In this document: piece by piece, positions 1-9,988 of the stretch | Numbering within the stretch: position 1 is the first letter of the stretch | Layout of the letters: each line of letters starts with the position of its first letter | From: Sphaerulina vaccinii | Taxonomy: Eukaryota > Ascomycota > Dothideomycetes > Mycosphaerellales > Mycosphaerellaceae | Direction: 5' to 3' | Assembly: GCA_022570795.1 (NCBI GenBank) | Contig: JAKUDP010000011.1 | Coordinates: 1,178,001-1,242,000 of the forward strand | DNA length: 64,000 bases | The notes under the pieces: generated by a model | The model's database searches: none | What the model saw: the letters and a program-made list of their open reading frames with translations, nothing else | What the model was told of the DNA's origin: nothing | Made by a program: the position numbers and the translations under genes

Positions 1-1131
1 CCACGGCAAGTGCAGAGTCCTCTCTTCTCAGCTGTTTTGGAAGCGGCTCCTCGTGAAAGCCATTGCCATCGTCGTCGATGCACATCACGACGTCGACGTT
101 GGCTCGTTTCCTCTTCGGAGCACTAGCATGACCGCTTTCTTGCAGCTTCTCGGTCTTCACCTCGATCATGGTCCTGGCTGCCTCTCGCTCTCTCCTCATA
201 GATGCAGCCATCATTGCGACGAGCTCCTCGTGCGGCTTATTGGCAAGCGCAGCAAGGTCAGCTTCATCGTCATCTTGCTCAGGTGGCGGACTTGGCGTTC
301 GCGGTATGATGTGTTCTTCCTTCAGTGCTTCTGCTGATGCGTTAGCAAGTGCAATTAACCAGCCAAAGCCTATACCGACGAACCTCTTGAGCGACATCGA
401 AACTCCCAGACTGCCACTTCTCCAATGTCAAAGTCCGGCACAGTATCCGACCAAACAGCACCACCTCCATCCTGTACGGCGGCACCGAACCCGACGCTGT
501 GGCTCACCGCTTTGCCTTTAAAATCGAATTCATCCAGTCCAGCAATCGATCGGTCTCGGAACTCGTTGGTCACAGGCACTGCATTACCCTGCCTGGCCAC
601 ATACCACAGAGAGACTAGTATAGTGCCCAGCTGCTGGAGTTTCTCTTTCTCTGCATCCGACCTTGCACCTCTGACTGCTGCAGCAGCCGCATCAATCATT
701 TCCACGGCCTTGAAGCGATATGGAAGGACAGTGTCCCCGTCGATGTACTGTCCGCGACTGATGCAAGTCTTCCCATTCCTGTAATGACCCTCAATCATTT
801 GGTCATAGAGCAGCAGAGAGTCGACTTGTTCGCCATCCACCGAAATGTAGATGGCGATGGCGTCGTGGCCGGCATACGACGCCTCTGTCAGGCTGTGGAC
901 ATTTGCATGAATCTCGAAGCTAGATGCGTCCTGACGAACTACGTCCTCTTCATCAATTCCAGGATTCGTGGGAGTCGATGGCGCTGTAGCCGGAGCTTCT
1001 GGAACCTCGAGGTAGCGAAGCATATGGTTTGGCGCTGCGTCTTCGGCATCGTTGTCCACGTATTCGACGAGATCATTACCACCGCTCTTAATGCTCAGCA
1101 GCATATCGGGAAATGTTGGGTGAATAGCCAT
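1..1131 (-). CDS. DUF7918-like protein, partial at the window edge
   Basis: Fungal protein of unknown function, partial: the 3' end lies beyond base 1. I start it at the ATG at 1131 because MAIHPTFPDM matches the N-terminus of the neighbouring paralogue (MAISTDLPGL); the open frame upstream lacks such support. Exon 1 is 1131-384. A 53-bp intron (383-331, branch-like CTAAC near its 3' end) restores frame into exon 2 (330-1), which encodes the proline- and acid-rich tail typical of this family (PRTPSPPPEQDDDEADLAAL) and a basic stretch PKRKR that could be a nuclear signal. The donor GTTCGT is non-consensus, so that junction is the weakest part. A shared core (FEIHANVHS... then an IYISVDGEQVD segment) matches the next gene. 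Family name is from memory of fungal DUF7918 proteins; function unknown. Confidence 0.7.
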
Positions 1132-1605
1132 AATGTCAAATGATCCGGTATGTGTGTCGTAGTGGGAAAATGTTCGAAAGATTAAGTTGTGTGTCGGAGA
1201 AGAAAGGATGAGCAAAGACAAAGGTCGATGACTGGAGATATCATCGAAAGCGGACGAAGCGCCGAAGTGAGATTCAGCAGTGTCAACGAAAAGTAAAGAG
1301 GTCAAACCTGCCCCACTTTTCGCGAGTGAATGAGAAGCTTCACGTCGAATCAGACTACCTCTCATATGAGCAGAGTTCATCAAAGTTGGAGTTGGAGCAT
1401 AGTGACATCGGAAAAGGATCTTGTGCAGGCCATCATATCTGACCTTCTACAACGTACAGAGCGAAGCAGATGCTATACACTTTGTCCGGCCAGCTTCCTC
1501 GACAGCTGTGAAGAGTAACCTCCAAGGAGAAATCGCAATGCCGAATTGAGACGCGGCCAGCTCCTCTCAGCCCACAAGAGCCAAGATCTCAACACAAACA
1601 GTCTC

Positions 1606-3002
1606 CTAGTAACGATGGCCACCACTCTCGGAGACCTCTTCGGCACCAACAACATCCCAGTCTTCGCCATCAGCCGACACGACACCTGCAGATTCGCTCT
1701 GAATGGCATTGCGACGAACCGGAATACCGCTGGAAGCTTCGCCAGGTCTGCCTTGTCCAGCGACTCCATCGCCAGAATGCTCCGCAAGCTCTTCGGTCTG
1801 AGCATCTTCCTCCACAGCGTCAAGCTTCTTGGCACGCAACGGCAGAGGCAAGATTCGAGCTTCTTTTGGCAGCACGCCCAAGGCATCGAGCATCTCTGTA
1901 CAAACATATTAGCATAGGGACGTTGTTCAAGCCCAAGTCAGCTTACCATGGGTGCGATAGTGATAGATGTAAGTGACTGAGGAATCCTCATCATCATTCG
2001 CAGCATCAACATCCCAAGTAGTGACTGGTGCGACTTGTTGTGGAGTAGTGAATCTAGGAGGAGGAGGTCAGTAACGATCATAGCTATGGGCAAGCACTGA
2101 AGCGGCGGAGACATACCTCACGAGAAGACCTCCAGCCTTGTCCTTGATGGCCTTCTGAGCGCTATCACTGATCTTCGACGTGGCTGACGAGCTCTTGCCG
2201 AAGACGACTGGCTGCTTCTTGTTGACATGGCAGACCACGACTTTGATCGTTCCCAGCTCTTCCAGATTGTTGGTGTCGGTACCGGCAGTCGTGTTTGCAT
2301 TCGTTGCAGGGGTAGCAGTGGGTGGAGTTGAAGTGTTGAGAGAGGCAAAGCTACTTCCGCTTGCTGAAAGGACGCCGAAAGAGTCGCCAGTACTTGGAGC
2401 ATTCGAAGAAGCCATGGGAGTGTAAGAAGGCGGAGTGACGATGTCGAATGAGCTGTTCTGCGAGTAAGGTGCTGATGTCGGCTCTTGCATGCTTCGTGAA
2501 GTGTAGCCAGTGTAGGACACCATTGGAGTCTCGGACGACCGGCCTGACACACGGCGTCGAGAAGACAAGGAGCTACTCTTGCTCTCCACTATTGTCACGA
2601 TCAGTATGAAGACCAATGAGGAGGAATACCTGGAAAGCACTCACCAATCTCGATCTGCTGCTCGCGTGAAGCGAACTGATACTTCCTCAACATGGTGCTG
2701 CTCACGTAGCGGCCTTGGCTTCTGGCACTGCTTCCATTCGCTCTGACATCACTTGCATCGACCAATGTGCCGTCGACATACTTGCCATCGACGTAGAACT
2801 GAATGGCCAATGATGTGCCTGCGAAGGTTGCTTGTGAGTTGGCACGGGCGTGGATCTCGAAGATGCGATTAGATACAGCCTCGATCATGTAGCTGGTAGT
2901 GCGCTCGGGATCTTGAATGTCGTCGTCTCGGTATTCTGGAAGTGGCTGGCCGTTGACCTGGATGCTGATAGTCAGGCCGGGGAGATCGGTGGAGATCGCC
3001 AT
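1606..3002 (-). CDS. DUF7918-like protein, four exons
   Basis: Second member of the tandem pair, about 408 aa after splicing: exons 3002-2645, 2588-2117, 2053-1947 and 1895-1606, with introns of 56, 63 and 51 bp whose GT..AG ends keep one open frame. The N-terminal half carries the family core (FEIHARANSQATF, then IQFYVDGKYVDG); the middle is Ser/Thr-rich low complexity; then a conserved EELGTIKVVVCHVNKKQP segment. Exons 3-4 give a D/E-rich stretch and a tail ending in GGHRY. Start at 3002 is aligned to the upstream paralogue; an in-frame ATG 12 bp earlier (3014) is equally possible. No catalytic motif seen; role unknown. Same strand as the neighbour, consistent with local duplication. Confidence 0.72.
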
Positions 3003-3487
3003 GTTGCTGGTCAAATTGAACGTTCTGCTTCGGTGAGATTTGGATGAAGAGATGGTGGTATGAGCCGAAAGATGGCTCCTTTATGCAGATGAATGATGTG
3101 GGTGCCTGCGCGTTATCTGTTGGAAACCGACACCTAACTCACGGGAGCCTGATCAATGGACAGTGACTTTCCGCAAGCAAACATCGGGAGGATTCTGCGA
3201 AGTGCGAGAAGTGAATAGCTCCAATCCATTGTTTGCGCTTGACCTGTGGTGACATTATATAGGCATTTCCGGTGGTCATCGACATGGAGTCAGTGAAGTA
3301 AGTATATGAAAACGATTTTGTACAGTATAATACTTTAGTGGGAGTGAGCTTTGAACGGATGAGGTGAGGTCCAATGCGAAGTGAGAGGTACATGGCGCCT
3401 TCGCGCTAGTGTGCTCGAAGTGCTTTGCTTTTGCGTCTTCTGCTTCGCTTGATCTTCTCTCGACTTCAACAACAGCCAGTATTCAGC
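3003..3487. other. intergenic, divergent promoter region
   Basis: Space between the divergent DUF7918-like and 2EXR-like genes. It holds a TATATA-like box near 3255 and no convincing gene; the open frames here are short and overlapping. Confidence 0.4.
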
Positions 3488-4087
3488 ATGTCGACCGTTC
3501 CAACTCCGAACGCGGTTGTCAACCACACAACGCAAGCGACTCAGGCGCCGTCACCACTTTTCAGATTATCCGCAGAGCTACGCAACAAGATTTACGAGCT
3601 GTCGCTTGTCGGATCCGATGAAGACGGCATCACCATACGCGGTCCCGAGACGCTCCCTTCACAACCAGCGTTTCTGCAGACTTGCCAGCAAATCAGAAAC
3701 GAGGCGCTCACCATGTACTTCAAGCATAATGTGTTCCGATTCATCATTAGGGACTGCGACACGAGCACGCTGGCCAAGTGGTGCTCAATGTCAAAGGGCC
3801 ACGCACAAGCTGATTTGAAACTCCGGATTGCCGGTTCACCAAACTGGGAGAACCTCAAGGCCTGGGTGGAGGGCTGGTGGTTCAATTCAATCCCAAGTAT
3901 TGACGCACAGCAGAGCTCGAAGCCAGTAACTCGTGCCTGCGCCAAAGTCTTCGATATCGCTTCCAAAGCAGACGCGCGATTCATCGGTTGGGAGAACGAT
4001 AAGCTTCAGCAGGGCTGGAACGACTTCCAGACTCTACTTGAGGATGTCCATGAGATCATGGCAATCCTAGATCCAGCCTGGAAGTGA
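3488..4087 (+). CDS. 2EXR/F-box-like fungal protein
   Basis: Intronless ORF of 199 aa from the ATG at 3488; the open frame extends to 3425 but only from a TTG. Residues near 19-32 read LFRLSAELRNKIYELSLV, the hallmark opening of a large family of filamentous-fungal proteins annotated as 2EXR or F-box-like, followed by the usual PAFLQTCQQIRNEAL segment and FxxN block. These are often multicopy and of unknown biochemical role; some resemble F-box adaptors, but I see no full F-box. A second, diverged member lies at 17962-18543 on the other strand. Confidence 0.7.
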   Translation: MSTVPTPNAVVNHTTQATQAPSPLFRLSAELRNKIYELSLVGSDEDGITIRGPETLPSQPAFLQTCQQIRNEALTMYFKHNVFRFIIRDCDTSTLAKWCSMSKGHAQADLKLRIAGSPNWENLKAWVEGWWFNSIPSIDAQQSSKPVTRACAKVFDIASKADARFIGWENDKLQQGWNDFQTLLEDVHEIMAILDPAWK

Positions 4088-4299
4088 GCACCTATGCGGT
4101 GAGTTGTTTCCGATTCTCTCACTTAAGTGTGACAGACACTAACGAATCGACATAGGAATGGCTATAGCGAAGCACAACGCTTCTGGTGGAAAGGCCTTGG
4201 TGAATGAGAGAGTGCGGCTATGGGTGGACGTCTCCGAGAAGCAGAGAGTGACCACGCCACCAGAGGTCGCGGCACAGCAGTTTCAGCGTGGTTCAGAAG

Positions 4300-5020
4300 G
4301 ACAGAGATAGTCGAGAGATGACAAGGAATATCTCTGATCTGACCTCATCGACTGCGCCAACGGATATCAAGGTGTATCAGAATCAGCATCAGACACGATA
4401 GCAGAGAACAATCAAGATCGATCATTCTAGCTCTCCACGTATGGCGTATTGACCACGCCACTAGTTGCCAAGATGTACCAGTATTGATTCTTGTTCAAGA
4501 GATCAGAGAGAGATTGATCATGCCGCGTTGCACATCTCCAGATCTAGCCAGCGACTCCGCCACGAGATGTCGCGGCATACCCAGTTACACTGTGTGTCGA
4601 GGTCACAGAGACATCCAAAGCATGCTGGGACATCTCTCTGACCTGGCCGTACCCTCTACGCCCAGGGACATCACGGCATACAAATATCAGTATGAGATCC
4701 GAGAGCAGAGAGAGGCAACCCCGGTCACTCCAGCGCTCTTCGTATTCTGTATTGAGCAGGCTAGTGACTTCCATGGCACACCAGTGACATTTTGGAGCCA
4801 GTGTAACAGAGACAGTCGAGACGAGTCATGGTATTCCTCTGAAATGGCCGTACTATTCACACTCACGGCGTATCAGTATCTGTATGAAGCACAATAGCAG
4901 AGAAAAGTCGATTCTTCTCATTCCTACTTTCAGAAACTCTCGTGCTGACCACGCTAATATGTTTGACGGCGTGCTGGTTTCAGCATTTATCGGGGAAACA
5001 GAGATAGTCGAGCAATATGT
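4300..5020 (+). repeat. degenerate direct repeat, about three copies
   Basis: Three diverged copies of a roughly 200-300 bp module begin near 4304, 4603 and 4808. Shared pieces include ACAGAGAYAGTCGAG, a CTCTGACCT-type block, GCGTATCAGTATCTGTATGA-like text and ATAGCAGAGAA. Each copy also holds a short inverted theme (GACCACGCCA / GGCGTG). The 137-aa open frame at 4484-4897 lies within the repeat, has no recognisable protein features and is not called. Looks like an old local duplication or relic element. Confidence 0.45.
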
Positions 5021-5037
5021 ATGGTGTCCTGCCGGCT

Positions 5038-6372
5038 TCAAACATCCAGCACCCAGGCCTTGACATCTCCGTCGTCGCCAGTACTGATGATGATCTCTTC
5101 CTCTGCAGACCGCCTGCCCTTGTCATATCTCGGAGCCCAAGTGACATGGTTAACCTCGAACACGTCGTGCGCATTCTCGATCTGTGCCACGACAACCCAC
5201 TCCGTCGCACTCGTAGGCTGCTCTGTTGTTCCATTCGCAGCTTCTGACACTGTGTTCGCCATTTCGATATCAACAGGCTTGTCTTTTCGCCATCGCTCTT
5301 CGTACACCACAATGATGCCATCACTGCCTGCGCTCACCACTCTGCCTGTCTTCTTGCTCCAGGTGACAGCATATATTGGTCGATCGTGCAGTTGTGGTAG
5401 TCTGGCCTCCTCAACCCACTCCTCCTCGAAATTGTTGTTCTTCCATATACTCGGCATTCTTCCTTGTCCAGTCGGCGGCGCATCAGGCCTCTCCTTCGGC
5501 GTCCTCTTCCACACCCGTATCGTCTTGTCATCCGAACAGCTCATCAGTCGCGCTCCAGCTTTCGTCCTCTTTTCAAGAAAAGCCTTCTGCTCTTCAGTTT
5601 CTCCCTCTCCATTTTCCACCTTTCCCACTCTCGTCGAAGCCTCGAACTCCAACCACCAGACAGTGCCTGCATGCCCATCAAGCAGCGTACAACAAGCCCA
5701 GTCATCCACATCCTCTCTCCACAGCCGTATCCGATCATCATAACTCCCTGAAGCCAGAAGTTGCTCCTCAGGATGCCACGCCACACACTTCACATCACCT
5801 TCATGATCCTGCAACACAGCCATGGTTTCGAAGTTGTCCCCGTCCAGCTCTTCCCACACCCAAACACTCTTGTCACGACTACACGTCGCTAGTAGCGGCG
5901 CAGTAGGACAGAAAGCAACACCCTTGATCTCGGAGTCATGTCCATCGAGTATGACCTCTAACCTCCAGTCATCATCATCTTCCTCATCCTTCTCACCATC
6001 CCCACCAGCTAACCCTCCCGTGAAGTCTTGCTCTCCCTCATCGTTCTGAGTTGTGCCACCTATCGTTCCCGTCCCAGCGCCTTCCTCCCATCTTTTCCAG
6101 ATCCCCGCACTTGCATCGAAAGAACCTGTCGCAAGTACACTTTCGCCCTTACTGTTAGGTTTCCATGCGCAGGATCGGATACTTCGTTTGTGGCCACCTG
6201 AGATTACGGATAACTGCTGGAAAGTCTGAAGACTGTAGATGCGGACAGTCTTATCGGAGCAGGCTGTTGCGATGATGGGGAGGTGGGGGTGAGGTGTTGA
6301 GAGCCACGTTCGGGTTGTGCAGGGTGGGTTGAAGGTGGCGAGGGCGGTGAGTTGTGGCGGTGAAGAGGCCAT
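5038..6372 (-). CDS. cia1: CIA1, cytosolic iron-sulfur assembly WD40 protein
   Basis: Intronless, 444 aa from the ATG at 6372 (MASSPPQLTALATFNP); the frame upstream of that ATG is read-through. WD40 repeats cover the whole protein, with recurring blocks such as SDKTVRIYSLQ, GHKRSIRSCAWKP, LDGHDSEIKGVAFCP, SRDKSVWVWEELDGD, DHEGDVKCVAWHP and SYDDRIRLWRED. This order and wording is characteristic of CIA1/CIAO1, the beta-propeller that docks Fe-S client proteins to the cytosolic/nuclear CIA targeting complex. An acidic, glycine-rich insertion (about residues 105-145) lies between blades 2 and 3, as in other filamentous fungi. Divergent from the small gene at 6538 with only 165 bp between, so the two may share a promoter. 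Confidence 0.93.
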   Translation of the reverse strand: MASSPPQLTALATFNPPCTTRTWLSTPHPHLPIIATACSDKTVRIYSLQTFQQLSVISGGHKRSIRSCAWKPNSKGESVLATGSFDASAGIWKRWEEGAGTGTIGGTTQNDEGEQDFTGGLAGGDGEKDEEDDDDWRLEVILDGHDSEIKGVAFCPTAPLLATCSRDKSVWVWEELDGDNFETMAVLQDHEGDVKCVAWHPEEQLLASGSYDDRIRLWREDVDDWACCTLLDGHAGTVWWLEFEASTRVGKVENGEGETEEQKAFLEKRTKAGARLMSCSDDKTIRVWKRTPKERPDAPPTGQGRMPSIWKNNNFEEEWVEEARLPQLHDRPIYAVTWSKKTGRVVSAGSDGIIVVYEERWRKDKPVDIEMANTVSEAANGTTEQPTSATEWVVVAQIENAHDVFEVNHVTWAPRYDKGRRSAEEEIIISTGDDGDVKAWVLDV

Positions 6373-6537
6373 TGCGGGAAGTGTGTCGTGGTATATGATG
6401 TTGTAGAGGTATAGAAGAGCTATGGACTTGAGGTGCAGTGGAAAATATGGCCGTTGACGGCGTTGCCAAGAAGCATGTGAACAAGAGAGATCGCAGCAGA
6501 TGGTCAGCATTTCTTTTCTTCTCTACCACTCATCAAC

Positions 6538-6948
6538 ATGTCCAATGCCATGGAAGCAGCGGAACAACTAATCCGCACTGACTACTCTGCATTCATCGAA
6601 GCACACAACAGTCGCCAGTGGTCTCGCGACAACGAACCGTGGTGCTCCATGCTCCCGAACCTCAAATTCGAGGTCGCCTATGGCAAGAAAGTCTTCGTGG
6701 ATATTCCTCAGTATCTCGAACTGGCCGAAGTTGCGTATGCAGATCCCAGTCGAATGATCGAGATACAGGACATAGACATCGAAATCGATCTCAAAAGTGG
6801 CCAAGCGGATTGTTATGTAAGTTTGGAAGTCAAGACAACCGAAGTAGTCAGACATGGAGTCGGCATTGCGAAATATGAGCTTCGAGAGAGGCGTTGGAAA
6901 TGTGTGAGTTGTAGGCATGTCAAGGGAGTGGACGTGTCTGGCCTTTGA
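6538..6948 (+). CDS. hypothetical protein, 136 aa
   Basis: Intronless ORF starting MSNAMEAAEQLIRTDYSAF and ending in VDVSGL. The pattern (helical N-terminus, then alternating hydrophobic strands with paired Trp, QWSRDNEPW and RRWKCVSC) resembles a small alpha+beta, possibly NTF2/SnoaL-like, fold, but this is only a guess from hydropathy. No signal peptide or membrane segment. It diverges from CIA1. The base composition looks like that of its neighbours and the frame is free of stops, which supports a real gene; function unknown. Confidence 0.55.
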   Translation: MSNAMEAAEQLIRTDYSAFIEAHNSRQWSRDNEPWCSMLPNLKFEVAYGKKVFVDIPQYLELAEVAYADPSRMIEIQDIDIEIDLKSGQADCYVSLEVKTTEVVRHGVGIAKYELRERRWKCVSCRHVKGVDVSGL

Positions 6949-7183
6949 AAAGCTACGTTTCAAGGATGGAATGCATATCTCCTTCTTTCAAGACTCCCCA
7001 GTGTTTCGACGATACCATCAAATATCTTCTCCGAGCCTTCCTCGGCGGCATCACAAGTCGAAGGTACAGTCCTTGTACCAGCAGCGGCATTGTGTGTCTC
7101 TCAACAGTCCTATCACTTCCTGCGAGAGATCAGCCGGATACCTCTGCATATCCAGGCGTCATCGAAAGCATACCTCGACCGAC

Positions 7184-7396
7184 CTAATCAATATATGTGC
7201 ATTTGCGGTTCCTGCAAAGCAATCCCCCTCCTCCACATTCTGCGTCAATCGAGCACTGGCTGTCCGAAGGATCAACAGAGCCTCTTTGAGGGGTGGCGGC
7301 TACGAGAGTCGTGATGGCCGCGAGGATGAGGAGTATGAGGTTTATGGTGATTTTGTCAAGTGGAATGCTTTGTGAAGAAGATGATGCCAAAGACAC
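7184..7396 (-). pseudogene. small secreted cysteine-rich protein, degraded copy
   Basis: Third and most damaged member of a local family (intact-looking relatives at 8096-8298 and 8588-8806). The hydrophobic signal-like segment LILLILAAITTLVAATP aligns with the other two, but both Met codons there have become ATA (ACC ATA AAC and CTC ATA CTC), so there is no ATG in frame; the open frame only begins at a GTG (7396). Two of the six family cysteines are missing and a TAG (7184-7186) precedes the splice donor used by its relatives, although GGTATGCTTT survives downstream. G-to-A changes at both starts fit RIP-like or ordinary decay. It could still be expressed from an unseen upstream exon, which I cannot exclude. 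Confidence 0.65.
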
Positions 7397-7416
7397 GACA
7401 TATATATATATATGTC
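7397..7416. repeat. TA dinucleotide run
   Basis: A short (TA)n tract, about 15 bp from 7400, immediately upstream of the degraded secreted-protein copy; could be its former TATA box or a simple repeat. Confidence 0.5.
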
Positions 7417-7807
7417 TGGATCTACCTACGCCTCATATTCGGGAACCCAGAATGAGTGAACCTTGGTATCGAGGGCAGTACACTTGGTCGTTGTTCGTCG
7501 ATGCAGGCTATCCGCTCTTGGTATGTGCTAGCATTATATACGGGTATACGCCTTGCGGAGATGCCCTACTTTCGCTCACAACTTCTAGAATCAGATCGAC
7601 TATGAGTCTAGCGCCTATAAGGTCTTACGCCAAGGGAGCTCGGCCGAACATCATTCGGAAGTCATCGACTAGAACATGCTTAGAGACACTGGCTCCGTCA
7701 CTTGGAACAGGCCATTTAGCACTGTGTCTGGTCAATTAATGGCACTGCTTGGCGGAGGAGAGTGGAAGCAATGCAGGTACATACTAAGGGCCAGATTCAC
7801 TTAGTCC

Positions 7808-7980
7808 GACAAGTCGTCCTTGGTCTAGCGGTATGTTCGTAAGTCGCCAGTCTTTCACTTGCGCTGACACGTGTAGCGTGTATGGTCCTGCTCATACCAC
7901 TGGCGTGGTAGCCTTGAACTTCCTGTGCGCACACCTGACAGCGGACGATTGTTTTGCAGAGCCCGAAATCTTTTGCTTCT
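7808..7980 (+). ncRNA. array A unit 1
   Basis: Start motif AAGTCGTCC at 7811, box A TGGTCTAGCGG at 7821-7831, GTAAGTCG at 7839, 3' element ACGATTGTTTTGC at 7945-7957 and CTTTTGC at 7970. Confidence 0.75.
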
Positions 7981-8095
7981 CCACCATCAAGCAATCGAGC
8001 TGATCTATCTCTTCACCACCGCACTTCTCCTCTCTCTCGAGCCATAACCAGCTCACCCTTCGCACTCAGGCCAGTTCACTTTCTGCGACGAAAGA

Positions 8096-8298
8096 TCAGC
8101 TTCCGGTCATTCTCAGCTCAATCCGCAAGCAAAGGATACATACCTCAACTTGTTGGGGGGATATGTACACTGGCAGTTCGAGCATATTAATCCAGTATAA
8201 CAACCATCGTCGGTCGAGCAGTGACAACCATTGCCACTTTGAGGTATAGCGACCACCATGGTCGTGATAGCTGCGACAAGCAAGAGCATGACCTTCAT
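8096..8298 (-). CDS. small secreted cysteine-rich protein
   Basis: About 52 aa. ATG at 8298 opens a signal-peptide-like segment (MKVMLLLVAAITTMVVAIPQ), then a compact cysteine pattern C-x-C-x5-C-x5-C-x2-C-x-C. I propose exon 1 8298-8144, a 44-bp intron (GTATGT...GAAG) and a 4-base last exon 8099-8096 that completes a Ser codon and supplies TGA; the paralogue at 8588 has the same arrangement. Without splicing the frame runs on for nine more residues to 8113. Six cysteines in a tiny secreted protein are typical of fungal apoplastic effector candidates, but size and cysteine count are the only evidence for that role. Confidence 0.68.
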
Positions 8299-8400
8299 TA
8301 TGTCGGAGTGTCGTTTCTTGGTCTATGTAAGACAGCTTAGGAAGGCTCATATAGAACTATAAGTGTTCTCGGAGCAAGGTATGATACACACTCCCATCCT

Positions 8401-8560
8401 AACAAGTCATCCTAGGTCTAGTGGTACGGCCGTAACCTTTTCGGGTCTACATAACGCCAGTATCCTCCACACAAGCCTCCTTCAAGACCATCACAAGCCG
8501 GATCAACATCTTTTTACAGCAAGCAACCGATTATCATTATTACGATTGTCTATCGTCCTT
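8401..8560 (+). ncRNA. array A unit 2 (degenerate)
   Basis: AAGTCATCC then GGTCTAGTGGTACGG at 8415-8429; GTAAC replaces GTAAGTC, and the 3' element survives only as TACGATTGTCTATCG near 8541. Probably a decayed copy. Confidence 0.5.
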
Positions 8561-8587
8561 CTACATCACATCCTATAGGAAAGAAAG

Positions 8588-8806
8588 TCAGCTGTAATGA
8601 ATCCCATCATGTCAATCCACGAGCAAAGCATACCTCAACTTGTACATGGGAATATATGTACACTGGCAGTTTGAGCAAACCAATCCGCCCCCTCCACAAT
8701 CCGCATTGGTCGAGCAGTGACAGCCCGAGACGGGGACTTTTCCTTTAACGGGTGTAGCGACCGCCATAGTCGTGATGGCTGCGAGCAGGAGGAGCATGAC
8801 CTTCAT
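8588..8806 (-). CDS. small secreted cysteine-rich protein
   Basis: Paralogue of the gene at 8096-8298. ATG at 8806 (the frame upstream to 8857 lacks family similarity). Signal-like MKVMLLLLAAITTMAVATP is followed by a basic linker and C-x-C-x5-C-x6-C-x2-C-x-C. Exon 1 8806-8634, a 42-bp intron (GTATGC...TTACAG) and a terminal 4-base exon 8591-8588 giving Ser and TGA; protein about 58 aa. Without splicing the frame continues to 8612. Adjacent paralogues plus a damaged third copy show local duplication of an effector-like family next to the ncRNA array. Confidence 0.68.
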
Positions 8807-8859
8807 TGTTGTGATTGCGTCGTGGTGTCTTTGGAGATCGTTTCTTCTATTGAACAAGA

Positions 8860-9504
8860 CAGCTTAGAGAGTCTCATATATAGGTGCTTTCGGAAGCTGA
8901 GGGCAGCAAGGTATGCGTTATCTTCGGGACTCAGGACGTATTGACAAGTCTGTTCAGGCGTGCCCTACTATGATCAAAGGTCTAACCTGTGGTGTCCATC
9001 CAGAGACGACAGTATGGCATAAGGTTTCGACGGAAGACTAGCTGGTGCTGATGGCATGACATACGAATATACGCCGGTGCAGGCTGTACTGTAGTGGCGT
9101 TCAAGGCCACTGACAACCCGTTTGATTTGTGATCACAACCTCTTTGTCCAGGTTCGTGCCTAGCTGTTTGGCTCGCCGGAACCATGCCTACAGAGAAAGA
9201 ATCAGCATCGCTCTCATCAAAAGCGGCATCGAGTCTCATCAAGCTCGCCTCGATACTAGCATTCGATGGCTTCGAGTCCCGGCTGAGCAGGCCTTAGACC
9301 AGCCCTACTATCGTAATGGACGACTCCTAAGTTAAGCTCGACGCGACTATACGTCGAGTACACTGGGCTGAAGACTGCTCAACAGCCAATGCCACTCTCC
9401 AAAGCCGAACCACCGTGCTTCAACCAGCGCTAGTGCTGCTAAGTCACTTGGACGGCCTGCTGGAGAAGAGCGGAAGCAACAAACAAAATACACACTTCCA
9501 TCCT
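8860..9504. other. intergenic between secreted-protein gene and array unit 3
   Basis: No gene recognised. Short open frames on both strands overlap one another and show no family features. A TATA-like CATATATAG near 8875 could serve the secreted-protein gene at 8806. Confidence 0.35.
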
Positions 9505-9662
9505 GACAAGTCATCCAGGAGTACGGCCGTAAGTCGCCAAAATGGCTTGGTGCTGAGTACCCATGCCCGGAGAACAAGAACACCCCAGATCTTCGACCTA
9601 CAGTGGCGGTCTTGACCACACGACGGTGGAACACTGTTCTGCATCTTCCAACTCTTTTGCTC
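9505..9662 (+). ncRNA. array A unit 3 (degenerate)
   Basis: GACAAGTCATCC at 9505; box A is largely lost, but GTAAGTCGCC and a GCCA/TGGC hairpin remain; the 3' element is CACTGTTCTGC at 9632 with CTCTTTTGC at 9652. Confidence 0.55.
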
Positions 9663-9749
9663 CGTACAACCATTCAACAAAGGAGCTAATTGACTCTTTG
9701 ACCCACTCAGGAACCCAAAATTCATATACGACTCCGTCTCCTCATCCTG

Positions 9750-9930
9750 CAACAGTCGTCCTTAGTCTAGTGGTAGACTCGTAAGTCGCTGGTGTATACC
9801 GGTGCCGACTACTGAGTCCAAATGGCAGCTAACATGGCAGCAGCACGCAGGCCAACGGCCTGCGAATGTCTGTCTGTGCCATACATCTGACGACGCACAA
9901 CTGTTTTGCCTCTTCGCTTTTTCTTTTGCT
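9750..9930 (+). ncRNA. array A unit 4
   Basis: CATATAC at 9723; start CAACAGTCGTCC at 9750. AGTC-TAGTGGTA-GACT D-arm-like hairpin; CGCTGGT-GTAT-ACCGGTG hairpin; GCAGGCC-AAC-GGCCTGC hairpin at 9847-9863; ACTGTTTTGCC at 9900 and CTTTTGC at 9923. No TTTT before the 3' element. Confidence 0.85.
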
Positions 9931-9988
9931 TCATCGTCAACACACGTGAATATTGGAGGTAAACATACCATCCCGGTTTCTATGCTTT

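Noticed and set aside
8113..8350. Longer reading frame through the intron of the secreted-protein gene
   Set aside because: The conserved donor GAG|GTATG and the identical arrangement in the paralogue argue for splicing, though unspliced translation cannot be excluded.
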